From assembly GCF_002794255.1 (NCBI RefSeq), contig NZ_PGGW01000050.1, forward strand, positions 62,001-126,000: a stretch of DNA of 64,000 bases, given 5' to 3'. The DNA comes from Streptomyces carminius. GTDB taxonomy: Bacteria; Actinomycetota; Actinomycetes; Streptomycetales; Streptomycetaceae. A program made the translations under genes and the position numbers. Below, piece by piece: positions 43,815 to 53,178 of this stretch. The notes under the pieces were generated by a model that saw only the letters and a list, made by a program, of their open reading frames with translations, was not told the DNA's origin and did no database searches. Each line of letters opens with the position of its first letter. Within the stretch, counting starts at the first letter, position 1.

Positions 43815-44984
43815 GTGAAGAAGACCTCGATCCGCCTCGCCGACGGCCGTGAGCTCGTGTACTACGACTCCCACGGAGCCACCGGGCGCGAGGCGGTGGA
43901 CCGGCGTCCCATCGAGGCCGTCGCCACCTCCTCGGAGATCCGCCACGACCCGCTGCTCGACGAGTGGGTGGCCGTCACCGCGCACCGCCAGTCACGTACG
44001 TACCACCCGCCACAGGATGAGTGCCCACTCTGCCCGTCCAGGAACGGCCGTCTGACGGAGATTCCGGCGGACGACTACGAGGTGGCCGTCTTCGAGAACC
44101 GCTTCCCCTCCCTGGCGGGCCCGCCGGGCCCCGGGCGGGCGGCCGACCCCGGCGGCCTCCTGGTGCGCGCCCCGGGCGCCGGGCGGTGCGAGGTGGTGTG
44201 CTTCACCGCCGACCACGACGCCTCCTTCGCCGACCTGGACGAGGAGCGCGCCGCCCTGGTCCTGGCCGCCTGGACGGACCGCACCGCCGAACTGTCCGCG
44301 CTGCCCGGCGTCCGGCAGGTGTACTGCTTCGAGAACCGCGGCCGGGAGATCGGCGTCACCCTCGGCCATCCGCACGGCCAGATCTACGCCTATCCCTTCA
44401 CCACCCCGCACACCGGGCGGACGCTGCGCTCGGCCGCCGCCCACCGGGAGCGCACCGGCGGCAACCTCTTCGACGACGTCGTCGCCGCCGAGCGCTCCGA
44501 CGGGCGGCGCACGGTGCTGGAGACCGCGCACTGGACGGCCTTCGTGCCGCACGCCGCGCGCTGGCCGTACGAGGTGCACCTGTACCCCGTGCGGCGGGTG
44601 CCGGACCTGACGGAGCTGGACGACGCCGCCCGCGCCGAGTTCCCCGGCGTCTACCTGGAGCTGCTGCGGCGCTTCGACCGGGTCTTCGGGCCGGACGAGC
44701 CGCCCACCCCGTACATCTCCGGCTGGCACCAGGCACCCACCGCCCCCGACGGGCAGGGGCCTTCGGACACCGTCCCGCAGGGACCTTCGGACACCGCCCC
44801 GGAGGGGCCTTCGGACTGGGCCGACCGGGCGGACTTCGCGCTGCACCTGGAGCTTTTCACCATCCGCCGCACGTCCGGAAAGCTGAAGTACCTGGCGGGC
44901 TCGGAGTCCGGCATGGGGGTTTTCGTCAACGACGTGCCGCCGGAGCGGGCGGCCGAACGACTGCGAGAGGTGGCGAGCCGGTGA
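43815..44984 (+). CDS. galT: Galactose-1-phosphate uridylyltransferase
   Basis: Leloir enzyme exchanging UMP between UDP-glucose and galactose-1-phosphate. 389 residues. The zinc-type CPLCPSRNG, the catalytic [12 protein letters not shown] and the C-terminal [21 protein letters not shown] are present. An insert near residue 314 consists of an 8-residue repeat ([22 protein letters not shown]) encoded by 24-bp tandem units. GTG 43815 with AGGAG seven bases upstream. Its stop overlaps the galE start (GTGA). Confidence 0.95.
   Translation: MKKTSIRLADGRELVYYDSHGATGREAVDRRPIEAVATSSEIRHDPLLDEWVAVTAHRQSRTYHPPQDECPLCPSRNGRLTEIPADDYEVAVFENRFPSLAGPPGPGRAADPGGLLVRAPGAGRCEVVCFTADHDASFADLDEERAALVLAAWTDRTAELSALPGVRQVYCFENRGREIGVTLGHPHGQIYAYPFTTPHTGRTLRSAAAHRERTGGNLFDDVVAAERSDGRRTVLETAHWTAFVPHAARWPYEVHLYPVRRVPDLTELDDAARAEFPGVYLELLRRFDRVFGPDEPPTPYISGWHQAPTAPDGQGPSDTVPQGPSDTAPEGPSDWADRADFALHLELFTIRRTSGKLKYLAGSESGMGVFVNDVPPERAAERLREVASR
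44754..44816 (+). repeat. 24-bp tandem repeat inside galT
   Basis: Units at 44754-44777 and 44778-44801 plus a partial third (44802-44816), in frame, between the ISGWHQAP and ALHLELF segments. Confidence 0.85.
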
Positions 44985-46018
44985 GCGGCACATACCTGGT
45001 GACGGGCGGCGCGGGATACGTCGGGAGCGTCGTGGCGGCGCACCTGCTGGAGGCGGGACACCGGGTGACCGTCCTGGACGACCTGTCCACCGGCTTCCGG
45101 GAAGGGGTGCCCGAGGGCGCGGAGTTCGTCGAGGGCCGGATCCAGGACGCGGACAGGTGGCTCGACCGCTCCTACGACGCGGTGCTGCACTTCGCGGCCA
45201 GCTCCCAGGTCGGCGAGTCCGTCGTCCACCCCGAGAAGTACTGGCACAACAACGTCGGCGGCACCCTGGCGCTGCTGGACGCGATGCGCGCCGCACACGT
45301 GCGCACCCTGGTGTTCTCCTCCACGGCCGCCGTCTACGGCGAGCCCGCACAGGTGCCGATCCGCGAGGACTCCCCCACCGCCCCGACGAACCCCTACGGT
45401 GCCGCCAAGCTGGCCGTCGACCACATGATCGCGGGCGAGTGCGCGGCCCACGGCCTGGCCGCCGTCTCGCTGCGCTACTTCAACGTGGCGGGCGCGCACC
45501 GCGGCGGGCGCGGCGTGCTGGGCGAGCGGCACGACCCCGAGTCGCACCTCATCCCGCTGGTGCTCCAGGTGGCCCTGGGCGAGCGGGGGAGCGTCTCGGT
45601 CTACGGCGACGACTACCCCACGCCCGACGGCACCTGCGTGCGCGACTACATCCACGTCGCCGATCTGGCCGAGGCCCACCTGCTGGCCCTGGACGCGGCC
45701 CGGCCCGGCGAGCATCTGGTGTGCAACCTCGGCAACGGCAGCGGCTTCTCCGTCCGCGAGGTGATCCGCACCGTCCGCGAGGTCACCGGCCACCCCGTCC
45801 CCGAGACGCCGGCGCCGCGCCGCGCCGGCGACCCGGCGGTCCTGGTGGCCGCGGCGGACCGGGCCCGGGAACTGCTGGGCTGGCGGCCGTCCCGCACCGA
45901 ACTGCGGGACATCGTCGCCGACGCCTGGGCCTTCGCCCGGGGCAGGGTCCTGGATCCGGCGGGGGACACGGCGGGGCACACGGCGCGGGACACGGCGGAC
46001 GGGGGGAGCGCCGGATGA
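44981..46018 (+). CDS. galE: UDP-glucose 4-epimerase
   Basis: NAD-dependent extended SDR interconverting UDP-galactose and UDP-glucose, 345 residues. TGGAGYVGS cofactor loop, FSSTAAVYG with the catalytic Thr/Ser region, [11 protein letters not shown] as the Tyr-x-x-x-Lys, and [18 protein letters not shown] typical of GalE. The last 20 residues are a Gly-Asp-Thr-Ala repeat ([15 protein letters not shown]). GTG 44981 and ATGA junction with galK give tight coupling of galTEK. Confidence 0.95.
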   Translation: MSGTYLVTGGAGYVGSVVAAHLLEAGHRVTVLDDLSTGFREGVPEGAEFVEGRIQDADRWLDRSYDAVLHFAASSQVGESVVHPEKYWHNNVGGTLALLDAMRAAHVRTLVFSSTAAVYGEPAQVPIREDSPTAPTNPYGAAKLAVDHMIAGECAAHGLAAVSLRYFNVAGAHRGGRGVLGERHDPESHLIPLVLQVALGERGSVSVYGDDYPTPDGTCVRDYIHVADLAEAHLLALDAARPGEHLVCNLGNGSGFSVREVIRTVREVTGHPVPETPAPRRAGDPAVLVAAADRARELLGWRPSRTELRDIVADAWAFARGRVLDPAGDTAGHTARDTADGGSAG

Positions 46019-47244
46019 GCGGCGGACCGGAGACGGACCCGGACCGGTACCCGGCGGCCGTGCGGCGCGCGGCCGACGGCTTCCGCGCGGTCCACGGCGG
46101 CGACCCGGAGGGGGTGTGGGCCGCACCGGGCCGGGCCAACCTGATCGGTGAGCACACCGACTACAACGACGGCTCCGTGATGCCGTTCGCCCTGCCGCAC
46201 ACCACCGTCGTCGCGGCGGCCCGCCGTGACGACGGCGTGCTGCGCCTGCACTCGGCCGACACCTCCGGCGGGACGGTGCGGCTGGCGCCGGGCGAGCTCG
46301 CCCCCGGCACCGGCGGCTGGGCCGCGTACCCGGCCGGTGTGGTGTGGGCGCTGCGCGAGGCGGGCCTGCTGCCCGGCACCGGAGAGGGCGGCGGGGCCGG
46401 CGGGGACGGCGGTGCCGGTGCGGACCTGTACGTCACCAGCGACGTGCCCACCGGCGCGGGCCTGTCCTCCTCGGCCGCCCTGGAGGTCGCCACGGCCCTG
46501 GCGCTGAACGACCTGTACGGCCTGGGCCTGCCCGCCGAGCGGATCGCCGCGCTGTGCCGGCGGGCCGAGAACGACTACGTCGGCGTCCCCTGCGGGATCA
46601 TGGACCAGATGGCGTCGGCCTGCTGCACCGCCGGCCACGTCCTCCACCTGGACACCCGGGACCTGTCGCACCGGCAGGTCCCGTTCGACCTCCCGGCGGC
46701 GGGGCTGCGGCTGCTGGTGGTGGACACCCGGGTCAAGCACGCGCTGGCCGACGGCGAGTACGCCCGCCGCCGGGCGGGCTGCGAGACGGCCGCGCGGGCC
46801 CTGGGGGTGCGGGCGCTGCGCGACGTGCCGCCCGGCGAGCTGGCGGCGGCGCTGGCCGCCCTGCCCGATCCGGCCCTGCGGCCCCTGGTGCGCCATGTGG
46901 TCACCGAGGACGAACGGGTGCGGGAGGCCGCCGCCCTGCTGGACACGGGCGCGATCCGGGCCGTCGGCCCGGTGCTGACGGCCGGACACGCCTCGCTGCG
47001 CGACGACTACGCCGTCTCCTGTCCGGAACTGGACCTGGTGGTGGAGACGGCGAACGCGGCGGGCGCGCTGGGCGCCCGGATGACCGGCGGCGGCTTCGGC
47101 GGCTCGGCGGTCGTCCTGGTGGAGGCGGCCGGGGCGGAGGAGATCGGACGGGCCGTCACCGACGCCTTCGCCGCGGCCGGTCACCGGGCCCCGCGGCTGT
47201 TCGGGGCGGTGCCCTCGGCGGGGGCCCGCCGGCTGGACGGGTGA
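46015..47244 (+). CDS. galK: Galactokinase
   Basis: GHMP kinase phosphorylating galactose at C1, first step of the Leloir pathway. 409 residues. The galactokinase signature [21 protein letters not shown], the ATP loop [15 protein letters not shown] and the C-terminal [16 protein letters not shown] are all present. A Gly-rich insert ([14 protein letters not shown]) precedes the central domain. Last gene of galTEK. The following 388-bp gap has a GC palindrome (47262-47275) but no clear stem-loop terminator. Confidence 0.96.
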   Translation: MSGGPETDPDRYPAAVRRAADGFRAVHGGDPEGVWAAPGRANLIGEHTDYNDGSVMPFALPHTTVVAAARRDDGVLRLHSADTSGGTVRLAPGELAPGTGGWAAYPAGVVWALREAGLLPGTGEGGGAGGDGGAGADLYVTSDVPTGAGLSSSAALEVATALALNDLYGLGLPAERIAALCRRAENDYVGVPCGIMDQMASACCTAGHVLHLDTRDLSHRQVPFDLPAAGLRLLVVDTRVKHALADGEYARRRAGCETAARALGVRALRDVPPGELAAALAALPDPALRPLVRHVVTEDERVREAAALLDTGAIRAVGPVLTAGHASLRDDYAVSCPELDLVVETANAAGALGARMTGGGFGGSAVVLVEAAGAEEIGRAVTDAFAAAGHRAPRLFGAVPSAGARRLDG

Positions 47245-47632
47245 TGACCCCGCGGTCCGCCGGCCCCGCGGGGCCCGTCCCGGACGGTGCGGCGGACGGG
47301 GCGGCGGACGGTGCGGTGATCACGGCGGGGCGGAAACGATCGCATCGGATGTCCGGATGAACACCAGTGGCGCCCGTGGGACCGGCCGGAGCCGCGGCGG
47401 CGGCCGGTTTTCCACAACCCCCTTCTCCCGTCGCGCCCCGGCCGTACGCTGAGGGACGGCGTCGGTGGGGGCCGATGCCGCTTCAGGGGGCGAGGCGGAC
47501 CGGATGCGGCGTCCGGCGCGGGGTACCAGCAGAGCATGGCGGCGGCCGTGCGGAGGTGTTGGTTCCGCACCGGGCGCCCTGCCCGGACACGGGCGAGTCC
47601 TTGAGGACGTATGGGCGACAGGGGGTGTGTGC
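47245..47632. other. 388-bp gap between galK and a LuxR regulator
   Basis: No supported gene. Contains the palindrome GGCCCCGCGGGGCC (47262-47275), GCGGCGGACGG repeats just after it, and must hold the promoter of the regulator at 47633. Confidence 0.4.
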
Positions 47633-48373
47633 GTGCAACGTATCCGGGTGCTCGTGGTGGACGACCACCGCATATTCGCCGAGTCACTCGCCGCCGCGCT
47701 CGCGGTGGAGCAGGACGTGGAGGTGGCCGCGGCGGGCAGCAGCCCGGCGGCGCTGCGCGCCGTGGAGCGGGCGGCCGCCGACGGCCGTCGCTTCGACGTC
47801 CTGCTGATAGACGCCGATCTGGGCGGGGCCTCCCCGCCGGCGGAGGCACTCCCCGCGGAGCCGGACGCGCCGGCCGCGATCGGCGGGATCCCCCTGGTCT
47901 CCCGGCTCCGCACCGCGCACCCCGGGACCCGCACCGTCGTGCTCGCCGAGCGCGACGACCCGTGCCGCGCGGCGGCCGCCCTCCAGGCGGGGGCGTCGGG
48001 CTGGGTCGCCAAGGACAGCTCGCTCTCCCGGCTGCTCCAGGTGGTTCGGGGCGTACTGCGCGGCGAGACGCACCTGCCGCCCGCGCTGCTGACCGGAGTG
48101 CTGCGCGAGCTGACCGCGGCCCGCCGCAACCGCACCGAGAGCGAGCGGCTGGTCGAGTCGCTGACCCCGCGCGAGCACGAGGTGCTGCGCTGCATGGTGG
48201 CCGGGCTGGGCCGCAAGGCCGTCGCCGAACGGCTCTACCTGTCCCCGCACACGGTCCGCACCCATATGCAGAACGTCCTGGGCAAGCTGGGGGTGCACTC
48301 CACCCTGGCCGCGGTCGCGCTGGCCCGGCGGGCGGGGGTCGGCCCGGTGGATCTGGAGCACGCCCCGACCTGA
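47633..48373 (+). CDS. LuxR/NarL-type response regulator
   Basis: 246 residues. Receiver with VVDDHR acidic pocket, DVLLIDADL containing the phosphoacceptor Asp and GWVAKDS with the conserved Lys; an Ala/Pro-rich insert (PPAEALPAEPDAPAA) lengthens the loop after the Asp. C-terminal HTH SLTPREHEVLRCMVAGLGRKAVAERLYLSPHTVRTHMQN. No adjacent histidine kinase, so an orphan. GTG 47633 with AGGGGG seven bases upstream. Convergent with tamR. Targets unknown. Confidence 0.88.
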   Translation: MQRIRVLVVDDHRIFAESLAAALAVEQDVEVAAAGSSPAALRAVERAAADGRRFDVLLIDADLGGASPPAEALPAEPDAPAAIGGIPLVSRLRTAHPGTRTVVLAERDDPCRAAAALQAGASGWVAKDSSLSRLLQVVRGVLRGETHLPPALLTGVLRELTAARRNRTESERLVESLTPREHEVLRCMVAGLGRKAVAERLYLSPHTVRTHMQNVLGKLGVHSTLAAVALARRAGVGPVDLEHAPT

Positions 48374-48422
48374 GCCCGGCACCCGGGGCCCGGCCCGCGC
48401 GTGATCCGGGCTTCGGGCGCCG

Positions 48423-48920
48423 TCAGCCGGGGACGTTGTCGAACGGGGCGGTCAGGCAGCGCAGCAGCCCGGCGAGCTCCCCGCGCTGGGCCGCCGTCAG
48501 CTCGGCCAGGATGGCCCGCTCGTGCGCCAGCAGCCCGGCCAGTGCCCGGTCCGCCCGGTCGCGTCCGGCGTCCGTCAGCCGGACCAGGACGCCGCGCCGG
48601 TCGCTGGGGTCGGGCAGCCGCTCCACCAGGCCCTTCTTCGCCAGCCGGTCGATGCGGTTGGTCATGGTCCCGGAGGTGACCAGGGTCTGGGTCAGCAACT
48701 GGCCGGGGGAGAGCTGGTACGGGGCGCCGGCGCGGCGCAGTGCGGTCAGCACGTCGAACTCCCAGGGCTCCAGCCCGTGCTCGGCGAACGCGACGCGGCG
48801 CGCCCGGTCGAGATGGCGCGCCAGCCTGCTGACCCGGCTGAGCACCTCCAGGGGTTCCACGTCGAGATCGGGGCGCTCGCGGCGCCATGCTGCCACCAGT
48901 CGGTCGACCTCGTCCTGCAT
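48423..48920 (-). CDS. tamR: MarR-family regulator TamR
   Basis: 165-residue winged-helix dimer. Features: EFDVLTALRRAGAPYQLSPG, TLVTSGTMTNRIDRL (recognition helix) and the wing DPSDRRGVLVRLTDAG. It diverges from a trans-aconitate methyltransferase gene, the arrangement described for S. coelicolor TamR, which represses tam and responds to citrate, trans-aconitate and related tricarboxylates. ATG 48920. The operator lies in the 72-bp shared gap. Confidence 0.88.
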   Translation of the reverse strand: MQDEVDRLVAAWRRERPDLDVEPLEVLSRVSRLARHLDRARRVAFAEHGLEPWEFDVLTALRRAGAPYQLSPGQLLTQTLVTSGTMTNRIDRLAKKGLVERLPDPSDRRGVLVRLTDAGRDRADRALAGLLAHERAILAELTAAQRGELAGLLRCLTAPFDNVPG

Positions 48921-48954
48921 GTGCCCAGTGTAGTAGTTCTGTCGATATGAAGTC

Positions 48955-48968
48955 TCTTGGCGTCAAGA
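48955..48968. promoter_or_regulatory. TamR operator in the tamR/tam gap
   Basis: TCTTG and CAAGA around GCGT. The site lies 35 bp from the tamR start and 25 bp from the tam start, so one bound dimer could repress both. Confidence 0.7.
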
Positions 48969-48992
48969 TAAAGCTCGGGGGAGACTTCCCCC

Positions 48993-49901
48993 ATGGACCG
49001 CAAGGACGCCTCCGCCGACCACGCCCCCGGAACCGGCGCTCACGACTGGGACCCGGAACAGTACCGCTACCACGCCGGCCCCCGGCTCCGCCCGCTGTAC
49101 GACCTGCTGGCCCGCGTCCCCGAGCTGCCCTCGCCGCGGCCCCGCATCGCCGATCTGGGCTGCGGGCCCGGCGGCCCGACGGTGCTGCTCGCGGAGCGCT
49201 GGCCGGCCGCGTCGATCACCGGCTACGACCTCTCCGAGGCCATGCTCTCCGAGGCCCGTGCCTACGCCGGTCCCCTCCCCGGCGGCGGGCACCTGGACTT
49301 CGTCCACGCCGACCTCGCCGACTGGCGCCCCGGGCACCCGCACGACCTGATCATCTCCAACGCCGCCCTGCACTGGGTTCTCCCTGCCGAAGGCAAGGGA
49401 CGGGTTCTCCCTGCCGAAGGTGCCGAAGGCAAGGCCGTCGCCGAGCGGCACGCCGAACTCCTCCACCGCTGGGTCGCCGCCCTGAACCCCGGCGGCTTCC
49501 TCGCCTTCCAGATCCCCGGCAACTTCACCGCCCCCAGCCACACCCTCCTCGCCGGACTGCGCACCTCCCCGCGCTGGCGCGACCGGCTGGGGGAGGACGG
49601 CACCCGCGTCCCCGTGGCCGAGCCGGCCGAGTACGCCGCCCTGCTGGCCGGCCTCGGCTGCGAGACGGACGTGTGGGAGACGACCTACGTGCACGTCCTC
49701 ACCGGCGAGGACCCGGTACTGGAGTGGACCAGGGGCACGGCCCTGCGCCCGGTGCTCACCGCCCTCGACGGCGACCCCGCCGCCCGGGACGCCTTCCTGA
49801 CCGAGTACCGCGACCTGCTGCGCGAGGCGTACCCGCCGGGCCCGCACGGCACCCTCTTCCCGTTCCGCCGGATCTTCGCCGTCGCCCGCCGGCCCGGCTG
49901 A
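48993..49901 (+). CDS. tam: Trans-aconitate 2-methyltransferase
   Basis: SAM-dependent enzyme that methylates trans-aconitate, an inhibitor of aconitase, so it can be removed. 302 residues. SAM motif IADLGCGPGGPTVLL, then YDLSEAML, and NAALHWV typical of Tam. Right after HWV comes an unusual insert of about 20 residues with a 9-residue duplication (VLPAEGKGR/VLPAEGAEGK). The rest (LNPGGFLAFQIPGNF, PYRDLL-like EYRDLLREAYP) is normal. ATG 48993 with GGGGGAGACTTCCCC upstream. Confidence 0.9.
   Translation: MDRKDASADHAPGTGAHDWDPEQYRYHAGPRLRPLYDLLARVPELPSPRPRIADLGCGPGGPTVLLAERWPAASITGYDLSEAMLSEARAYAGPLPGGGHLDFVHADLADWRPGHPHDLIISNAALHWVLPAEGKGRVLPAEGAEGKAVAERHAELLHRWVAALNPGGFLAFQIPGNFTAPSHTLLAGLRTSPRWRDRLGEDGTRVPVAEPAEYAALLAGLGCETDVWETTYVHVLTGEDPVLEWTRGTALRPVLTALDGDPAARDAFLTEYRDLLREAYPPGPHGTLFPFRRIFAVARRPG
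49375..49420 (+). repeat. Direct repeat inside tam
   Basis: GGGTTCTCCCTGCCGAAGG occurs at 49375-49393 and 49402-49420 (27-bp period, in frame), with further CCGAAGGCAAGG copies on both sides. Confidence 0.85.
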
Positions 49902-49917
49902 CCACGCGCGGGAGGGC

Positions 49918-50823
49918 TCAGGGAAGGGCGTCCGCGGAGGCGCGCACGGTGTGCCGCAGCCGGGCGGCGTCCCGGCTGGGCGGCACCCCGAACTGGCGGC
50001 GGTACTCCCGGCTGAACTGCGACGGGTTGTCGTAGCCGACGCGCCGACCGACCCCGGTGACATCGCCCGGGCGGGTGGCGAGCAGCAGCCGGGCCTCCTG
50101 CAGCCGGATCTGCTTCTGGAACTGGACGGGACTCATCGCGGTGACGGCCTGGAAGTTGCGGTAGAAGGCCGAGACGCTCATACCGGACATGCGGGCCACG
50201 TCCTCGACCCGGAAGGCCTGCGCGTAGTGCTCGCGGATCCAGCGCACGGCCCGGGAGACATGGCTGAGGCTGCTGTCGGCGAGGCCGAACTGACGGACCG
50301 CCGCACCCTGCTCACCGGTGATCAGCCGCCACAGGATCTCGCGCTTGACCAGCGGGGCCAGCACGGCCCGGTCCCGGGGCTCGTCGAGCAGCCGCAGCAG
50401 CCGGACCACCGCGTCGAGCAGCGCGGCCGGGGCGTCGCTGACGGCGATCCCCGACGGGGCGTTCCCACCGGCCCGGGGGGTGTCCCCGGGGCCGGCCCGC
50501 AGCAGCAGCTCGGCGACGGCCGACGGCTCCAGGACGAGACCGAAACCCAGTGCCGGCCTTTCGGGATCGGCCCGGGTGAACTCCCCGGTGACCGGTAGGT
50601 CCACGGACGCGACCAGGTACTGCCCGGGCCCGTACTCGTACACCCGGTCGCCCAGGGCGAGCCGTTTGGCGCCCTGGGCGATCACTGCCAGCACCGTGCC
50701 GGACATCGAGAACGCCGGCGGATCCGACCGGTCGACCTTCGAGATGAGGACGCCGTCGACGGCGGTGGTCCAGTCGGGCCGCGCATGCCGGGCCAGCAGG
50801 GTGCGGAGCTCTTCGAGGCACAT
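49918..50823 (-). CDS. AraC-family transcriptional regulator
   Basis: 301 residues. The N-terminal half is an AraC_N (PF06719-like) sensing domain (VDGVLISKVDRSDPPAF, GDRVYEYGPGQYLVASVDLPV); the C-terminal half has both AraC helix-turn-helices, ending GRRVGYDNPSQFSREYRRQFGVPPS. ATG 50823. It diverges from a small monooxygenase-like gene, hydrolase and SDR (50968-53178) and is their probable activator. Inducer unknown. Confidence 0.88.
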   Translation of the reverse strand: MCLEELRTLLARHARPDWTTAVDGVLISKVDRSDPPAFSMSGTVLAVIAQGAKRLALGDRVYEYGPGQYLVASVDLPVTGEFTRADPERPALGFGLVLEPSAVAELLLRAGPGDTPRAGGNAPSGIAVSDAPAALLDAVVRLLRLLDEPRDRAVLAPLVKREILWRLITGEQGAAVRQFGLADSSLSHVSRAVRWIREHYAQAFRVEDVARMSGMSVSAFYRNFQAVTAMSPVQFQKQIRLQEARLLLATRPGDVTGVGRRVGYDNPSQFSREYRRQFGVPPSRDAARLRHTVRASADALP

Positions 50824-50967
50824 GCGCCCATTGCAGCACCGCTGTGCGCCGCGGCTCCCGGATTCGGGAGGATCGTGCAGGCGCAAGCGAGTATCTGTCT
50901 AACGTTTCCGCAGGTCAGGGCGGTTGGATGGAATCACTCCAGTCCATCACCGCGAAAGCAGGCGCCG

Positions 50968-51285
50968 ATGATCGCCCACCACGGATTCAACGTCACCCTG
51001 ACCGCCCGGCCCGGAGCGGGCGGCCGGCTGGTCGACCTGCTGCTGACCGCCCTGGCCGAGGGCGGCCCCGCCGCGAGCGAGCACTGCGTCGTCTACCTCG
51101 TCTCCCGCTCCGCGTCCGACCCCGACACCGTCCACGTCACCGAGGGCTGGACCAGCGAGGAGGACCACCGGCGGGTCTTCGCGGGCGAGGCCGCCCGGGC
51201 CGTCGTGACGCGGGCCGGGGAACTGCTGGCCGGGGAGCCCGAGTACACCGACTACGTGCCGGTCCGCGGCAAGGCCGCCTTCTGA
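50968..51285 (+). CDS. ABM-domain (quinol monooxygenase-like) protein
   Basis: 105-residue ferredoxin-like dimeric fold. It starts FNVTLTARPGAGGRLVDLL, then CVVYLVSRSASDPDTVHVTEGWTSEEDHRRVF, the usual antibiotic-biosynthesis-monooxygenase domain pattern with the Glu-x-Trp segment. ATG 50968 has only a weak AGCAGG site. First of a likely three-gene unit facing the AraC gene. Many such proteins act on quinones or peroxides, but the substrate here is unknown. Confidence 0.8.
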   Translation: MIAHHGFNVTLTARPGAGGRLVDLLLTALAEGGPAASEHCVVYLVSRSASDPDTVHVTEGWTSEEDHRRVFAGEAARAVVTRAGELLAGEPEYTDYVPVRGKAAF

Positions 51286-51385
51286 CCCGCCGGCCCGGGC
51301 CCCGCCGCACCGGCGTCCGCCGGGCGGCCCCTCTTCCCCCGGCCTCCCGGCACCGTCCGGAACCACCCCGCGAAAGGCAGTGACC

Positions 51386-52354
51386 ATGCCCACGAAAAGC
51401 CCCGGCCTGGACCCCGAACTGCGCACACTGCTGGCCGACATGCCCCTGATGTCCCGGCTCGATCCGGAAACGCTCGCGCAACTGCGCCAGATCCCCTCGA
51501 CACCCGTCGAGACCCTCCTCGCACACCGGCGGGTCGACCGGCGCGAGGTCACCGTGCCCGCCGGGGACGGCACCCCGATCCCCCTGTCGGTCCTCGCCCC
51601 CGCGAACCCCGGCCGCACCACGGCCGCCCCCTGCGTCTACTGGATGCACGGCGGCGGGATGGTCATGGGCGACCGCTTCTCGCAGCTCGACATCCCGCTG
51701 GAGTGGCTCGACGAGTTCGGCGCGGTCGTGGTCTCCGTGGACTACCGGCTCGCACCGGAGGCCACCGGCACCACCCTCGTCGACGACTGTCACCAGGGAC
51801 TGCTCTGGACCGTCGAGCACGCCGCCGAACTGGGCATCGACCCCGCCCGGATCGTCGTCGCGGGCATCAGCGCGGGCGGCGGCCTCGCCGCCGGTCTCAC
51901 CCTGCTGGCCCGTGACCTGGGCACTCCGGAGATCGCCGCGCAGCTGCTGATCTGCCCCATGCTCGACCACCGCAACACCAGCACCTCCAGCCGCCAGCAC
52001 TCCGGCGAACCCGGCGTGTGGACCGGTGAGATGAACGCCTTCGGCTGGCAGGCCGTCCTCGGCGGCCTCGCCGGCGACGAGATACCCGCGTACGTCTCAC
52101 CCGCGCTGGCGGACGACCTCTCGGGCCTGCCGACGACCTACCTCGACACCGGCTCCGCCGAGGTCTTCCGCGACGAGGGCACCGACTACGCCACCCGCCT
52201 CTGGGCGGCCGGCGGCCAGGCCGAGCTGCACGTCTGGGCGGGCGGCTGCCACGGGTTCGACGCGCTGTACCCGCAGGCGCGGATCTCGGCCACGGCCCGC
52301 CGCACCCGCACCGACTGGCTCGCCCGAATCCTGCGCCCGCACTCCGCCGCATGA
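51386..52354 (+). CDS. Alpha/beta hydrolase, hormone-sensitive lipase family
   Basis: 322-residue esterase/lipase. The oxyanion motif HGGG (YWMHGGGMVMGD), nucleophile GISAGGG, and His in GGCHGFDALYP are all present; Asp-Glu for the triad lie in SAEVFRDEG. ATG 51386 with AAAGG nine bases upstream; GTG 51380 is two codons earlier. Follows the ABM gene by 100 bp and precedes an SDR by 62 bp, forming a small catabolic-looking cluster under the AraC regulator. Confidence 0.88.
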   Translation: MPTKSPGLDPELRTLLADMPLMSRLDPETLAQLRQIPSTPVETLLAHRRVDRREVTVPAGDGTPIPLSVLAPANPGRTTAAPCVYWMHGGGMVMGDRFSQLDIPLEWLDEFGAVVVSVDYRLAPEATGTTLVDDCHQGLLWTVEHAAELGIDPARIVVAGISAGGGLAAGLTLLARDLGTPEIAAQLLICPMLDHRNTSTSSRQHSGEPGVWTGEMNAFGWQAVLGGLAGDEIPAYVSPALADDLSGLPTTYLDTGSAEVFRDEGTDYATRLWAAGGQAELHVWAGGCHGFDALYPQARISATARRTRTDWLARILRPHSAA

Positions 52355-52416
52355 CGCCGTCCACCTACCCGCACACCCGCACACCCGACCACCCGACCAC
52401 TCCCAGGAGGAACCCC

Positions 52417-53178
52417 ATGAAGGTCGCCGTCGTCACGGGCGCCAGCTCCGGCATCGGACAGAGTGCCGCCATCGAGATCGCCAGGCGCGGCACCGGCGTC
52501 ATCCTGACCTACGGAGGCAACCCGCGAGGAGGGCGGGAGACGGCCGCCGCCATCCGGAAGGCGGGCGGCACGGCCGTCGCGCTGCCCCTGGACCTCGGTG
52601 AGACCGGCACCTTCCCGGCCTTCCGGGACGCGGTGGCCGCCGCGCTGCGCGACACCTGGCAGCGCGACACCTTCGACTACCTGGTCAACAACGCCGGTTT
52701 CGCGCGGACGTCACTGATCGAGGACACGACCGAGGAGACGTTCGACGGGCTCATGCGGGTCCTGCTCAAGGGGCCGTACTTCCTGACGCAGCGGCTGCTG
52801 CCGCTGATGGCGGACGGCGGGGCCGTCGTCAACACCAGCAGCAGCTCGGCGGCGGTGACGACGGGCGTGGAGCCCGGCTACTCCGCCTACGCGTCGGCGA
52901 AGGGCGGTCTGGACGTGCTGACCCGCTACATGGCGAAGGAGTTCAGCCCGCGGGGCATCCGCGTCAACGCCGTCTCGCCGGGTTCGACCCGCACCAGGAT
53001 CGGCGACGACGCCTTCACCCGGTTCCCCGAGGTCGTTCCGGCCCTCGCCGCGAAGACCGCGCTCGGCCGGGTCGGCGAGCCCGGCGACATCGGCGAGATG
53101 ATCGCCGTACTCGTCTCGGACGAGAGCCGCTGGGTCACCGCCCAGAACATCGTGGTGTCGGGCGGCTACGGCCTCTGA
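52417..53178 (+). CDS. SDR oxidoreductase (3-oxoacyl-ACP reductase-like)
   Basis: 253 residues, classical SDR. TGASSGIG, NNAG, NTSSSSAAV (catalytic Ser), YSAYASAKGG (Tyr-x-x-x-Lys) and the C-terminal VTAQNIVVSGGYGL. AGGAGG lies six bases before ATG 52417. Last gene of the cluster. It is clearly similar to the SDR encoded at 54928-55686 (shared RVGEPGDIGEMIA/RVGEPEEIGDAIA and SRWVTAQ/LRWVTAQ), so the two may be distant paralogs. Confidence 0.88.
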   Translation: MKVAVVTGASSGIGQSAAIEIARRGTGVILTYGGNPRGGRETAAAIRKAGGTAVALPLDLGETGTFPAFRDAVAAALRDTWQRDTFDYLVNNAGFARTSLIEDTTEETFDGLMRVLLKGPYFLTQRLLPLMADGGAVVNTSSSSAAVTTGVEPGYSAYASAKGGLDVLTRYMAKEFSPRGIRVNAVSPGSTRTRIGDDAFTRFPEVVPALAAKTALGRVGEPGDIGEMIAVLVSDESRWVTAQNIVVSGGYGL

